64,000 bases of DNA from positions 62,001 through 126,000 of the forward strand of contig NZ_JAUSQV010000001.1 of the NCBI RefSeq assembly GCF_030811475.1, in the 5' to 3' direction. Below the pieces are notes generated by a model, which ran no database searches, had not been told where the DNA came from, and saw only the letters and a list, made by a program, of their open reading frames with translations. The translations under genes and the position numbers were made by a program. Shown one piece after another: positions 36,892-48,604 of this stretch (position 1 is the stretch's first letter; each line of letters begins with the position of its first letter). The stretch is from Nakamurella flavida. Lineage in GTDB: Bacteria > Actinomycetota > Actinomycetes > Mycobacteriales > Nakamurellaceae.

Positions 36892-38118
36892 TCAGTCGGC
36901 GGTGAAGACCAGCGCGACGTTGTGGCCACCGAACCCGAACGAGTCGTTGATGGCGGCGGTCAGCTTGACCTCGCGGTTCTCGGTGGCCACGTCGACCTTG
37001 ATCTCGGGATCGAGGTTCACGATGTTCCGCGTCCCGGGGACGATGCCGTCGCGGACGGCCAGCATCGTGGCGATGGCCTCGACCGCGCCGGAGGCGCCCA
37101 GCATGTGCCCGGTCATCGACTTGGTCGAGGTGACGACGGGGTGGTCACCGATGGCCCGCAGGATGGTCTTGGACTCGGCGATGTCGCCGACCGGGGTCGA
37201 CGTGGCGTGCGCGTTGACGTGGCCGATGTCCATCGGGGTCAGGTCGGCCATCCGCAGGGCCTTGCCGATGGCCCGGGCCGAGCCCTCGCCGTCGGGCTCC
37301 GGGGCGGTGATGTGGTACGCGTCGTTGGACATGCCGATGCCGGCCAGACGCCCGTAGATCCGGGCGCCGCGCGCCTTGGCGAAGTCCGCCCGTTCGAGCA
37401 CCATGATCCCGGCGCCCTCGCCGAGGACGAACCCGTCGCGGTCCAGGTCGAACGGGCGGGAGGCGTGCTCGGGGTCGTCGTTGCGCGTGCTCATGGCCCG
37501 CATCTGGGCGAACCCGGCCACCGGCAGCTGGTGGGTGACGGCCTCGGCGCCGCCGGCGATGGCCACGTCGACCTCACCGGACTTGATCAGCCGGTACGCC
37601 CAGGCGATGGCCTCGGCCCCGGAGGCGCAGGCCGACACGGGCGCGTGCACGCCGCCACGGGCCTTGACCCACAGGCCGACCGCGGCGGCCGGGCCGTTGG
37701 GCATGAGCATGGGGATGGTGAGCACGGCGACCTTGCGGAGGCCGTCGTTCTCCAGGATGTCGTCCTGCCCGAGCAGGGTGAGCGCGCCGCCGATGCCGGT
37801 GCCCACCACCGCCGCGAGGCGCTCGGGGTCGACGCCCGGCTCCCCGGCGTCGGCCCACGCCTCGCGGGCGGCGACCAGCGCCACCTGCTGGGCCCGGTCC
37901 AACCGGCGGGCCTCGACCCGGGTGAGGATCTCGGTGGGCTCCACGGCCAGCGGCGCGTGGATCTTCACCGGCAGCTGGTACTTCTCCACCCACGGGGCGT
38001 CGTTCGTGGTGACCCCGTTCCGCCCTTCGAGCATGGCCCGCCAGGTATCGGGGGCGGTGCCGCCGATCGGCGTGGTGGCGCCGATACCGGTGACGACGAC
38101 GTCGTGGTCGGTATACAT
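36892..38118 (-). CDS. fabF: Beta-ketoacyl-ACP synthase II
   Basis: 408 residues from ATG 38118, with TGAGG six bases upstream; a TTG at 38130 is less likely. Elongating condensing enzyme of type II fatty acid synthesis. Catalytic residues are visible: Cys in VSACASGAEAIAWA, first His in NAHATSTPVGD, second His in TKSMTGHMLGASGAVE. Fourth gene of the fabD-fabH-acpP-fabF cluster, the order known from Streptomyces. KasA-type function on long mycolate precursors is possible but not indicated by sequence. Confidence 0.96.
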   Translation of the reverse strand: MYTDHDVVVTGIGATTPIGGTAPDTWRAMLEGRNGVTTNDAPWVEKYQLPVKIHAPLAVEPTEILTRVEARRLDRAQQVALVAAREAWADAGEPGVDPERLAAVVGTGIGGALTLLGQDDILENDGLRKVAVLTIPMLMPNGPAAAVGLWVKARGGVHAPVSACASGAEAIAWAYRLIKSGEVDVAIAGGAEAVTHQLPVAGFAQMRAMSTRNDDPEHASRPFDLDRDGFVLGEGAGIMVLERADFAKARGARIYGRLAGIGMSNDAYHITAPEPDGEGSARAIGKALRMADLTPMDIGHVNAHATSTPVGDIAESKTILRAIGDHPVVTSTKSMTGHMLGASGAVEAIATMLAVRDGIVPGTRNIVNLDPEIKVDVATENREVKLTAAINDSFGFGGHNVALVFTAD

Positions 38119-38233
38119 CGCGAGCCTCAACTCTCCGGGTCAGAACAGGGGACAGCGGGTGGGGCGGGGTCGGCCGGCGGCCGGGCCGCCCTGATCAGCG
38201 CGGATCGCGCTGGTCAGGGCCGATCGTGAACGA

Positions 38234-38476
38234 TCAGGAACGGTTGCGGTCGATGTAGGAGACGGCGTCGCCCACGGTCTTGAGGTTGGCCAGCTCGTCG
38301 TCCGGGATCTTGACGCCGAAACGGTCCTCGGCCTGCACGGCGATCTCGACCATCGACAGCGAGTCGATGTCCAGGTCGTCGGTGAAGGTCTTGTCGGCGC
38401 TGACGTCGGCGGCGCTGACGCCGGCGACCTCTTCGACGATCTCGGCCAGACCGGCGAGGGTGTCCTCGTTGCTCAC
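38234..38476 (-). CDS. acpP: Acyl carrier protein
   Basis: 80 residues, GTG start with GAGAGG seven bases upstream. The phosphopantetheine attachment site DIDSLSMVE (Ser about 39) is intact and the protein is acidic with four helices as expected. Carries growing acyl chains in fatty acid synthesis and would be the octanoyl donor for LipB in this genome. Placed between fabH (197 bases upstream) and fabF (115 bases downstream). Confidence 0.96.
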   Translation of the reverse strand: MSNEDTLAGLAEIVEEVAGVSAADVSADKTFTDDLDIDSLSMVEIAVQAEDRFGVKIPDDELANLKTVGDAVSYIDRNRS

Positions 38477-38673
38477 AGGTGTTCCTCTCTCAGGTGGTGC
38501 TGCGGGGTGGTGCTCGGTGGGTGGTCAGGAACGGGGCGCGGATCCGACGCCGGGGCGCGGGCCCCGTCCCCGGGCGGATTCTGCCGTATGGCCCGACCCG
38601 TGGCCCGCGCGACGCGGTCCGGTGGGACGGACCACGGCCCGGGACCGCACGGCCCGGTGGACGGACGCACCGG

Positions 38674-39651
38674 TCACGGGCAGCGGAAGACCTGGGCGGC
38701 GTAGGTCAGACCGGCACCGAAGCCGACGGCCAGCACCAGCGCGCCGGAGGCGACCTCGCCGGCCGCCCGCATGCGGTCCAGGGCGAGCGGGATGGACGCC
38801 GACGAGGTGTTGCCGGAGGTGACGATGTCCCGGGCGACGACCAGATCGGGGCGACCGCCGGCGGCGATGACCTTCTTGGCCACCGCCTCCACGATGCGCA
38901 GGTTCGCCTGGTGGGGCACCAGCACGTCGATGTCGGCCAGGGAGACCCCGGCGGCCTCGGCGGCGCGGACGGCCACCGGTCCGATCGCGGTCGTCGCCCA
39001 GCGGAAGACGGCCTGACCTTCCTGGAACAGGCTGCCGTTGCGGTCGGCGACCCGGATCGCGTCCGACTGGGTCTCGTCGCTGCCCCAGACGACCGGCCCC
39101 ACACCGGGGTCGTCGGTGGCGGTGACGACGGCCGCGCCGGCACCGTCGGCGAAGATGATGGCCGTGGCGCGGTCGGTCGGGTCCGTCCACGAGGTGAGCT
39201 TCTCCGACCCGACGACGAGCACGGTCCGGGAGTTGCCGGTGCGGACGGCCTGGTCGGCCGCGGCCAGGCCGTAGCAGAAGCCGGCACAGGCCGCGTTGAT
39301 GTCGAAGGACCCGGGGGCGTGGATGCCGAGGAGGCCCGCGACCTGGGTGGCGGCGTGGGGGATCTGGCTCTCCAGCGTGCAGGTCGCCACGATGACGGTG
39401 TCCACGTCGGAGGGCTGCAGACCCGCCTCGGCCAGGGCCTTGGCCGACGCCGCAGCGCCCATCGAGACGACCGTGTCCTCGGGCCCGGCGAAACGACGCT
39501 CCTGGATGCCGACGCGGCTGCGGATCCATTCGTCGTTGGTGTCCATGATCCGGGCGAGCTCGTGGTTGTCCACGACCCGCTCGGGTCGGAACGAACCCAG
39601 TCCGCTGATGCGCGAGCCCGCGACGACCGGGGGCAGCTGGATGCGGGTCAT
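38674..39651 (-). CDS. fabH: Beta-ketoacyl-ACP synthase III
   Basis: 325 residues. Starts fatty acid synthesis by condensing acyl-CoA with malonyl-ACP. The thiolase-fold catalytic triad is visible: Cys in DINAACAGFCYGL, His in VPHQANLRI, Asn in TSGNTSSASIP. N-terminal segment ISGLGSFRPERVVDN is typical. The start ATG overlaps the fabD stop by four bases (ATGA), so translation is coupled. Confidence 0.96.
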   Translation of the reverse strand: MTRIQLPPVVAGSRISGLGSFRPERVVDNHELARIMDTNDEWIRSRVGIQERRFAGPEDTVVSMGAAASAKALAEAGLQPSDVDTVIVATCTLESQIPHAATQVAGLLGIHAPGSFDINAACAGFCYGLAAADQAVRTGNSRTVLVVGSEKLTSWTDPTDRATAIIFADGAGAAVVTATDDPGVGPVVWGSDETQSDAIRVADRNGSLFQEGQAVFRWATTAIGPVAVRAAEAAGVSLADIDVLVPHQANLRIVEAVAKKVIAAGGRPDLVVARDIVTSGNTSSASIPLALDRMRAAGEVASGALVLAVGFGAGLTYAAQVFRCP

Positions 39652-40577
39652 GCCGCCACCGTGCCGGGGCCGGCGTGCTCGGCCATGAAGGCCGCGGCCG
39701 CGTCGAGATCGTCGGGACCCTTGAGGGCCATGGTGGCGACACCCTTCAGTTCACGTTTCACGAGGCCGACCAGGGTGCCGGCCGGGGGGAGCTCCAGGAC
39801 GCCGGTGACGCCCTCCGCGCGCAGGGTCTGCATGCAGAGATCCCAGCGCACGGGGCGGGTGACCTGCGCACCCAGGGACTGCAGGAACGCCGCGCCACTG
39901 CCGACGACCGCCCCGTCGGCGTTGCCGAGCAGGGGGCGGACCGGGTCCGCGGGGTCGAGCGCGGCCAGGTCGGGGGCCAGGGCGAGCTGCGCGGTGGCCA
40001 TGTACGAGGTGTGGAAGGCCCCGGCCACGGGGAGCGGGATGACGCGGGTGCCGGTGATCGGGTCGTCGGCCAGGGCCCGCAGGGCCGCGGTCGTGCCGGC
40101 GGCGACGATCTGGCCGGCACCGTTCACGTTGGCGCCCACCAGGTCCCGCTCGGCCAGGGCGGCCAGCACGGTCTCCGGATCGCCGCCCAGGACGGCACTC
40201 ATCCCGGTCGGCTCCAGGGCGCAGGCCGCGCTCATCGCGCGACCCCGTGTGCCGGCCAGGCCGACGGCGTCCCCGGTGCTGATCACCCCGGCCAGGGCGG
40301 CCGCGGCCAGTTCCCCGACGGAGTGCCCGGCGACGGTCGCACCGGCGGGGAGCTCGAGGTGGGCGGCGGCCAGCAGGGCCGCCGCCACCACCAGGGGCTG
40401 GGTGACCGCGGTGTCCTTGATCTCCTCGGCGCCGGCTCCGGTGCCGAGGGCGATCAGGTCGAGACCGGCCCGTTCCGACAGGGTCGCCAGTTGCTCGGGA
40501 GCTCCGGGGAGGGCGAGCCACGGAGCGAACATTCCAGGTTTCTGCGATCCCTGCCCGGGACAGACGACGGCCAGCAC
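39648..40577 (-). CDS. fabD: Malonyl-CoA:ACP transacylase
   Basis: 309 residues. Loads malonyl groups on ACP. Active-site motif GHSVGELAAAAL with the nucleophilic Ser, N-terminal VVCPGQGSQKPGMF (PGQGSQ oxyanion loop) and the later His in PVAGAFHTSYM. The GTG at 40577 lacks a clear Shine-Dalgarno. First structural gene of the fab cluster, 110 bases after the FasR-like regulator; that spacer has a 15-base palindrome. Confidence 0.95.
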   Translation of the reverse strand: MLAVVCPGQGSQKPGMFAPWLALPGAPEQLATLSERAGLDLIALGTGAGAEEIKDTAVTQPLVVAAALLAAAHLELPAGATVAGHSVGELAAAALAGVISTGDAVGLAGTRGRAMSAACALEPTGMSAVLGGDPETVLAALAERDLVGANVNGAGQIVAAGTTAALRALADDPITGTRVIPLPVAGAFHTSYMATAQLALAPDLAALDPADPVRPLLGNADGAVVGSGAAFLQSLGAQVTRPVRWDLCMQTLRAEGVTGVLELPPAGTLVGLVKRELKGVATMALKGPDDLDAAAAFMAEHAGPGTVAA

Positions 40578-40646
40578 GTCGTACAGACAACCACGCCGAC
40601 CTGCCGGTCGGCGGCAGGGCTCGACACGAAGTCCGGTCCACTCAAT

Positions 40647-40661
40647 TGGAGGAATCCTCCA
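40647..40661. promoter_or_regulatory. Palindrome upstream of fabD, candidate FasR operator
   Basis: TGGAGGA-a-TCCTCCA, a perfect seven-base inverted repeat with one central base, in the spacer between the regulator gene and fabD. It begins about 70 bases before the fabD start, a plausible site for an activator. Assignment to the FasR-like protein is inference from position. Confidence 0.4.
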
Positions 40662-40687
40662 GGAACGTGAGGCGGAACCGCCAAATC

Positions 40688-41914
40688 TCAGAGCGAGCCG
40701 TCTCCGGCGAGGCGGCCGAGGATCACCGCGGTGCGGAGCACGGCCAGATCGCGGGGGCGCCAGGGATCGCGCCCGGTGAGCTCGGCGATGCGGTGGAGTC
40801 GGTAGCGGACGGTGTTGGGGTGCACGAACAGGCTCCGGGCGGCGGGCTCCAGCCCACCACCGGCGGCCAGATAGGCCTCGATGGTGGTCAGCAGGGGAGC
40901 CGGGCCGCCGGCGAGTGGCGCGTAGACGGCCGAGCGCACCCGTCGCGCGGCGAGCGGGTCACCGTTGAGCACCCGTTCCACCAGCAGGTCGTCGCTGTCC
41001 ACCGGGCGGGGGGCATCCGGCCACGCTGTGCTGGCGGCGAGTCCGGCCAGTGCCTCGGCGGCCGACACGACGGCGCCGGGCAGTCCGGTCGCCGGTCGTC
41101 CGTACACCACCGGACCCGGGGCGAACAGGTCCGTCATCCCGTCCAGCATCCCGTCCCGCCCGTCGCTGGGGGCGGCCACCACGACCACGAGCCGGTCGGC
41201 CTGGACTCCGGCCATGGCCCGGACACCGGTGGATCCGGCCCATTCGGCGACCGAGGCCACGCTCTCCGCCCGGTCACCCGGTGGTGCGCTGCCGACGACG
41301 ACGACGACACCGGCGCTCGGATCCCAGTCGAGCGCCGCCGCCCGCGAGGACAGGCTCGACTGGTCCTCCCCGCGCACGATGCCGTCGACCACGGCGGCCT
41401 CCACCCGGGCGTCCCACGCGCCGCGGGTCTCGGCCGCGGCTGCGTAGACGGCGGCCGCGGCGAAGGCGACCTCCCGGCTGTAGCGCAGCAGGGAGTCGCG
41501 CAGGGCCGCGGCCTCGACGGCGTCGGTGGCCAGCGCGGGGAGTTCCTCCTCGGCCACGGTGATGGCGATCCGCACCAGCTCCACCGTGCGCCGCAGCGAG
41601 ACCGCCCGCACCAGGTCGCGGGGGGCGGTGCCGAACACCCGGTCGGTGATGCGGTAGCCCGTGCCGGGGTCGTCCACCCACCGGACGTACCCGGAGATGC
41701 CGGCCTGGGCGACCAGGGACACCCAGGATCGTTGGTCGGCGGACAGCGACCGGAACCAGGACAGGCGTCGGTCCATCAGCGCGACGGAACGGGTGGCCAG
41801 CACGCCGGCGGCCCGTTCCACGGTGGCCAGGGTGCGGGCGCTGACCCCCGGCGCCGCCGCCGAGCTGTCGCCCCGGTGGGCGGTGTCGGCGGGCGCGTTC
41901 GCATCCGGGGTCAC
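40688..41914 (-). CDS. PucR-type HTH regulator of fatty acid synthesis, FasR-like
   Basis: 408 residues from GTG 41914; the frame opens earlier at 42013 but without conserved sequence. The C-terminal PucR-type HTH is clear: LTTIEAYLAAGGGLEPAARSLFVHPNTVRYRLHRIAELTG. The N-terminal part is a long helical sensor region with a GGDEF-like remnant fold (VVVVVGSAPPGDRAE). In Streptomyces coelicolor the regulator at this position, FasR, activates the fabD-fabH-acpP-fabF operon, and this gene has the same domain and same neighbourhood. A CAGGCT box lies six bases before the start. Confidence 0.85.
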   Translation of the reverse strand: MTPDANAPADTAHRGDSSAAAPGVSARTLATVERAAGVLATRSVALMDRRLSWFRSLSADQRSWVSLVAQAGISGYVRWVDDPGTGYRITDRVFGTAPRDLVRAVSLRRTVELVRIAITVAEEELPALATDAVEAAALRDSLLRYSREVAFAAAAVYAAAAETRGAWDARVEAAVVDGIVRGEDQSSLSSRAAALDWDPSAGVVVVVGSAPPGDRAESVASVAEWAGSTGVRAMAGVQADRLVVVVAAPSDGRDGMLDGMTDLFAPGPVVYGRPATGLPGAVVSAAEALAGLAASTAWPDAPRPVDSDDLLVERVLNGDPLAARRVRSAVYAPLAGGPAPLLTTIEAYLAAGGGLEPAARSLFVHPNTVRYRLHRIAELTGRDPWRPRDLAVLRTAVILGRLAGDGSL

Positions 41915-42047
41915 CGGGTCAGCCTGCCAGGCCCGGCAGCCGGAGCCGAGGACTCGAGCCGGGGGTCCGGGGCCCGGAGACGCTCGCCGGTGAGCCCGGA
42001 CCGGTCGGCGCACGGCGACCGGCGTCGGTGGACGTCCGCGAGAACGA

Positions 42048-42087
42048 CATCGGGGCCGGCACCCGTGATCGGGTGCCGGCCCCGATG
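42048..42087 (-). terminator. Terminator of cspA
   Basis: Perfect 18-base-pair inverted repeat CATCGGGGCCGGCACCCG / CGGGTGCCGGCCCCGATG with a four-base loop, 17 bases past the cspA stop codon. Confidence 0.85.
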
Positions 42088-42103
42088 ACCGGTCTGTCGC
42101 GTG

Positions 42104-42307
42104 TCAGGCAGGGCTCACGTTGGTGGCCTGCGGACCCTTGGCCGACTGCTCGACCTCGAAGCTCACGGACTGGCCCTCCTCGAGGGACTTGTAGCCGGAG
42201 CCGCCGATGGCGGAGTAGTGCACGAAGACGTCCCCGGAGCCGTCCTCGGGGGAGATGAAGCCGTAGCCCTTCTCCGCGTTGAACCACTTCACAGTGCCCT
42301 GCGCCAT
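42104..42307 (-). CDS. cspA: Cold-shock protein (CspA family)
   Basis: 67 residues from ATG 42307, with GAGGAG seven bases upstream. Single OB-fold cold-shock domain with both RNA-binding motifs: KGYGFI (RNP1) and VFVHYSAI (RNP2), N terminus [13 protein letters not shown]. Acts as an RNA chaperone. The leader is about 120 bases from a TACTCT -10 candidate, in line with the long leaders of cold-shock genes. Confidence 0.96.
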   Translation of the reverse strand: MAQGTVKWFNAEKGYGFISPEDGSGDVFVHYSAIGGSGYKSLEEGQSVSFEVEQSAKGPQATNVSPA

Positions 42308-42438
42308 GCCTGCTCTCCTCGAGCGTCGTCCGCGGGCCGAGACCGCGGGATCGGACACCCCGACCGGGCCTCCGACCGAGGGGAAGTGCCTACCCCGAGA
42401 GATGCCGTTCGACACACCAGGAGAGCAACAACATCGGG

Positions 42439-42444
42439 AGAGTA
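42439..42444 (-). promoter_or_regulatory. Candidate -10 box for cspA
   Basis: TACTCT on the minus strand, about 130 bases before the cspA ATG; it implies a long untranslated leader. Confidence 0.35.
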
Positions 42445-42481
42445 CCCAATGAACTGAGGCGTGCGCCACAGTTGGCCGGAG

Positions 42482-42516
42482 CCGTCGGGGTGATCTTCGC
42501 AAGATCACCCCGACGG
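42482..42516 (-). terminator. Terminator of aceE
   Basis: Perfect 16-base-pair stem CCGTCGGGGTGATCTT / AAGATCACCCCGACGG with a three-base loop, starting two bases past the aceE stop. Confidence 0.85.
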
Positions 42517-42517
42517 A

Positions 42518-45289
<2,772 letters not shown>

Positions 45290-45681
45290 GATCGATCCGA
45301 TCTCCTCGTGGGCCCGGCGCCGGGGTGGGTTCCTGACACGGCCGGTGGTGGTCGACCGCCGCCGCCGGATGGGCGGTACGCGATCACACCCCATCCTGGC
45401 CCATCGGCGGGCGGGCATGCGCGCCGGGCCGCGCCCGGCCTCCCGGCCAGCACGAACGGCCCCGTCCCGGCGGTCGGTGCCGGACGGTGACACCAGGGGT
45501 GGGGCGGCGCGCCGGGGGCGTCGCCCGGTCGGGGCGGAGGTGCCGGGAAAACACCCACGTGAAGATTGTGTTGTTCACGGAAGGGCCCGCGACGCATAAG
45601 GTAATCAGCCATGAGGCCGTGGAGTGACCCGACACATCTGTCGGGGCCGATGACCGCCGGGCGTGAAGGAGTGCAGCAGCA
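45290..45681. other. Divergent promoter region between aceE and DUF3052 gene
   Basis: 392 bases without a gene. Plus strand: TTGTTC (about 45568) with a CATAAG/TAAGGT-type -10 about 18-21 bases on, serving the DUF3052 gene. The same AT-richer patch (45560-45610) probably also drives aceE on the minus strand. The part nearer aceE is Arg/Pro-coding-like sequence with nothing recognisable. Confidence 0.45.
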
Positions 45682-46116
45682 GTGAGTGAATTGGCAGAGC
45701 AGTCGGTTGCAGCGGCTGCTCGGCTCGGGATGTCACCGGGAGACACCGTCGGAGAGGTCGGCTACGACGAGGACGTCGACCACGAACTGCGTGACGCCGT
45801 CCAGGACGTGATCGACTCCGACCTGCTGGACGAGGACACCGACGAGGTCCTGGATGCGGTGCTGTTCTGGTGGCGCGAGCCCGACGGCGACCTCACCGAT
45901 GCGTTGGTGGACAGCATCTCGCTGCTCGCCGATGCCGGGGTCATCTGGCTGCTGACGCCGAAGACCGGGCGTGACGGCTATGTCGAGCCCAGTGACATCG
46001 CGGAGGCCACCGCCACCGCGGGCCTGTCCCAGACGACCAGCGTGCCCAGCGGCAGTGGCAGCGGGTGGATGATCACCCGGCTGGTGCGACCGAAGTCGGG
46101 CAAGGTCCGTCGGTGA
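45682..46116 (+). CDS. DUF3052 family protein
   Basis: 144 residues, GTG start with GAAGGAG upstream. The acidic central part (VGYDEDVDHELRDAVQDVIDSDLLDEDTDEVLDAVLFWWRE) and LADAGVIWLLTPKTGRDGYVEPSDI are typical of actinobacterial DUF3052. Function is unknown; the family is commonly found between aceE and an AhpE-like peroxiredoxin gene, as here. Its stop overlaps the next start (GTGA). Confidence 0.92.
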   Translation: MSELAEQSVAAAARLGMSPGDTVGEVGYDEDVDHELRDAVQDVIDSDLLDEDTDEVLDAVLFWWREPDGDLTDALVDSISLLADAGVIWLLTPKTGRDGYVEPSDIAEATATAGLSQTTSVPSGSGSGWMITRLVRPKSGKVRR

Positions 46117-46649
46117 CCGACCCGCTCGCCGGGTCGGACGGGCCGGTCGCGGTGGGGGACCGGGCACCGGACTTCACCCTGCCGGACGCGAACAACGTGC
46201 CGGTGACGCTGTCCGAGTTGCTGGTGAGCAAGGCTGTCCTGTTGGTCTTCTACCCCTTCGCCTTCTCCCGGATCTGCAGCGGTGAGCTGAGCGCCGTCCG
46301 GGACGATCTCGCTTCGTTCCAGAACCACCACGTGCAGGTTCTCGGCATCTCCACCGATCCGCCCCCGACCCTGCAGGCGTGGTCCCGCGCCGAGGGATAC
46401 TCGTTCCCGCTGCTCAGCGATTTCTGGCCGCACGGCGAGACGGCACGCGCCTACGGGTGTTTCCTGGCCAAGGCCGGGATGGCCGTGCGCGGGACCTTCC
46501 TGGTCGAACCGTCCGGCACCGTCGTGTTCGCCGAGGTCAAGGGGCCGGGTGAGGTGCGTGATCAGGCCGGCTGGCGACGAGCGGTGGCCGCGCTGTCGGG
46601 GCGGGGCTCGGAAACCGACCTCGCCACCGCACCGGCCGTCGGCGGTTAG
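46113..46649 (+). CDS. AhpE-like one-cysteine peroxiredoxin
   Basis: 178 residues from GTG 46113, coupled to the DUF3052 gene. Thioredoxin fold with VGDRAPDFTLPD at the N terminus and the peroxidatic loop YPFAFSRICSGEL: Pro, Ser in place of the usual Thr, and the active Cys. The downstream GTFLVEPSGTVVFAEVKG and the Arg in the C-terminal region fit AhpE. There is no obvious resolving Cys in the standard position. Reduces peroxides in the cytoplasm. Confidence 0.9.
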   Translation: MTDPLAGSDGPVAVGDRAPDFTLPDANNVPVTLSELLVSKAVLLVFYPFAFSRICSGELSAVRDDLASFQNHHVQVLGISTDPPPTLQAWSRAEGYSFPLLSDFWPHGETARAYGCFLAKAGMAVRGTFLVEPSGTVVFAEVKGPGEVRDQAGWRRAVAALSGRGSETDLATAPAVGG

Positions 46650-46703
46650 CCGGGCAGGCGGTCTCCGGAGGACCGATCACCGGCCTCTCGGGGTCGGTGT
46701 CAG

Positions 46704-46775
46704 GGGCGTGTAGCTCAGCGGGAGAGCACCCGGTTTACACCCGGGCGGTCGCAGGTTCGAACCCTGTCGCGCCCA
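46704..46775 (+). tRNA. tRNA-Val (TAC), integration site of the element
   Basis: Acceptor GGGCGTG/CGCGCCC with one G-T pair, D arm GCTC..GAGC, anticodon loop TTTACAC giving TAC, T loop TTCGAAC, discriminator A; CCA not encoded. It is the last chromosomal gene before the mobile element, and the recombinase gene runs into its 3' half on the other strand. Confidence 0.96.
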
Positions 46776-48423
46776 CCCCACGCACAAGGCTCGAACCCTT
46801 GCCAACGGAAACGTTGGTTGAGGTTCGGGCCTTGTCGGCGTCTGCGGCCCAGGTCAGGGCGTTGGCGTTGACCTGCGGATCGAGGAGCATCTCGAAGGGC
46901 CGGTTGTGCTCGACGCGCAGCTCGTTGTCCTCGTCGATGAAGACCTTCGTGAAGAACGCCTGGTTGCACAGCCGCCGGTTGGTGTCGTCGCAGCGGGTGT
47001 AGATATCGGCGCAGTTGGCGAGCAGGCCGAGGGCGTCGTCGAGGTGGGCGCGGGCGTCGGCGTAGTCGCCGTGGTGGGCGTCGATGCGGCGGGTCACTTG
47101 GTCGAGTTCGGCGACGATCCGATCCTGTTCGCGCTTGAGCACTGAGAGCGGGATCGCGTCGGCGTAGTGCGCCTGCATGAGACGGTCCTGCTCGCCTTCG
47201 AGCCGGTCGCGGTTGGTGGTGAGGCGTTCCAGTTCCTCGGTTTCAGCGGCCATGAGCCGGTCGAACTCGTGGTGGAGCATCCCTGCGAGGGCGTCCTGCT
47301 GGGCGGGCGTGATCTGGACGCGGGTGTAGTAGTCCTCGACGAGCTTCTCGACATCTTCGATGAGCATCGCCTGGCGCGTGCAGTCGGTGCGCTTGGAGTG
47401 CCGACCCGAGCACACGAAGTAGCAGTAGACGTTGCCGTGCCGGTTCTTCGCGTTCGAGACGATGAGCCGGGACCCGCACTGGCCGCAGTGGACGGTGCCT
47501 TTGAGGTAGTGGCCGTGGACTTGGGTCGCCTCGACGGCGCACTGGTGCGCGGTGAGCACGGACTGGACCTGGTACCAGACCTCGGCAGGCACGAGCGCCG
47601 GGTGGTTGCCCTTGTAGCGGGTGCCTCGGTAGATGACATCGCCCTTGTAGTACGGGTTGGTCAGGAGCCGATGGATGGTAGACACCGCCAACGGCTTCGC
47701 CGGCCGCTTCGGCGTCGGCAGGCTGCGCAGCCCCCGCGAGGTGAGGTCGTCGTGGAGCTGGCTCACGCTCCAGTTACCTGAGGCGTACGCCTTGAACGCC
47801 CACTCGATCATCGGTGCTCGCTCGGGATCGAGCTCGATGGTGCGGGATTCGCGGCCGAGTTCGTCGCGCTTGCGGACGTTCAGATACCCGATGGGGGCGC
47901 GCCCGTTGGTGCCGCCACCGATGGCCTTCTGGGTCATGCCCTTGGCGACCTCGGTGGCGAGGTTGCGGGAGTAGAACTCGGCGATGGTGGACATGATGCC
48001 GTGCAGCAGCATCCCGGAGGGGGTCTCGTCGATGTTCTCCGACGCGGATACGAGCATGACCCCGCACTGTTGGAGTGCGAGGTGGATGCTCACGTCGTCG
48101 GCGCGGTTGCGGGCGAGCCGGTCGACCTTGTGGACGATGCAGTAGGCGACCTTGTTGGCCTTGACGTACTGGATCATCCGCATCAGCCGGTCGGACGACT
48201 TGGCTGAGGCTCCCGCGTCGACGAACTCCTCGACGATGCCGGCGCCGAGCTGTTCGGCCTTACGCCTGGTCGCTTCGCGCTGGGCCGGGATCGAGAAGCC
48301 TTCGTCGGTGCCGCCTTTCTCTGCCTGCTCGCGGGTGGAGACTCGCAGGTAGGACACGGCGGCAGCCGCAGTCTTGGGCGGGTCGATGAGGCTGGCTGCC
48401 GGATCGTCGGCAATGGTGGTCAT
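46735..48423 (-). CDS. Large serine recombinase (integrase of the element)
   Basis: 562 residues. N-terminal resolvase domain with catalytic Ser29 in YLRVSTREQ and the HKVDRLARNRAD Arg cluster; recombinase domain from about residue 180 (GRAPIGYLNVRK, LLTNPYYKGDVIYRG); zinc ribbon HCGQCGSRL...YCYFVCSG; a long coiled coil (about 380-470) and a C-terminal tail. The last residues (GATGFEPATARV) are read from the antisense of tRNA-Val and the stop lies in that tRNA. This implies that integration supplied the end of the gene. Should catalyse site-specific insertion and excision. Confidence 0.93.
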   Translation of the reverse strand: MTTIADDPAASLIDPPKTAAAAVSYLRVSTREQAEKGGTDEGFSIPAQREATRRKAEQLGAGIVEEFVDAGASAKSSDRLMRMIQYVKANKVAYCIVHKVDRLARNRADDVSIHLALQQCGVMLVSASENIDETPSGMLLHGIMSTIAEFYSRNLATEVAKGMTQKAIGGGTNGRAPIGYLNVRKRDELGRESRTIELDPERAPMIEWAFKAYASGNWSVSQLHDDLTSRGLRSLPTPKRPAKPLAVSTIHRLLTNPYYKGDVIYRGTRYKGNHPALVPAEVWYQVQSVLTAHQCAVEATQVHGHYLKGTVHCGQCGSRLIVSNAKNRHGNVYCYFVCSGRHSKRTDCTRQAMLIEDVEKLVEDYYTRVQITPAQQDALAGMLHHEFDRLMAAETEELERLTTNRDRLEGEQDRLMQAHYADAIPLSVLKREQDRIVAELDQVTRRIDAHHGDYADARAHLDDALGLLANCADIYTRCDDTNRRLCNQAFFTKVFIDEDNELRVEHNRPFEMLLDPQVNANALTWAADADKARTSTNVSVGKGSSLVRGVGATGFEPATARV

Positions 48424-48457
48424 CGGGGGCTCACTCTCACGCGGTTCGACCCTCGCG

Positions 48458-48476
48458 CTCCCACTGTTCGTGGGAG
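48458..48476. other. Small hairpin upstream of the recombinase gene
   Basis: CTCCCAC-tgttc-GTGGGAG, seven-base-pair stem in the 180-base spacer between the recombinase start and the next gene. It could terminate the upstream gene set before the recombinase. Confidence 0.35.
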
Positions 48477-48604
48477 GGGTGTTGATCGTGAGAGCAGCCG
48501 ATGAAGGCTGTAGGGCGAGACCTGATGGTCTCGGTGCGTGTTGCCCGCCGAGCGGCGAGGTTTAGGCCACAACACCCCGCATCGCGAGGCTTGCAGGGTT
48601 CATT

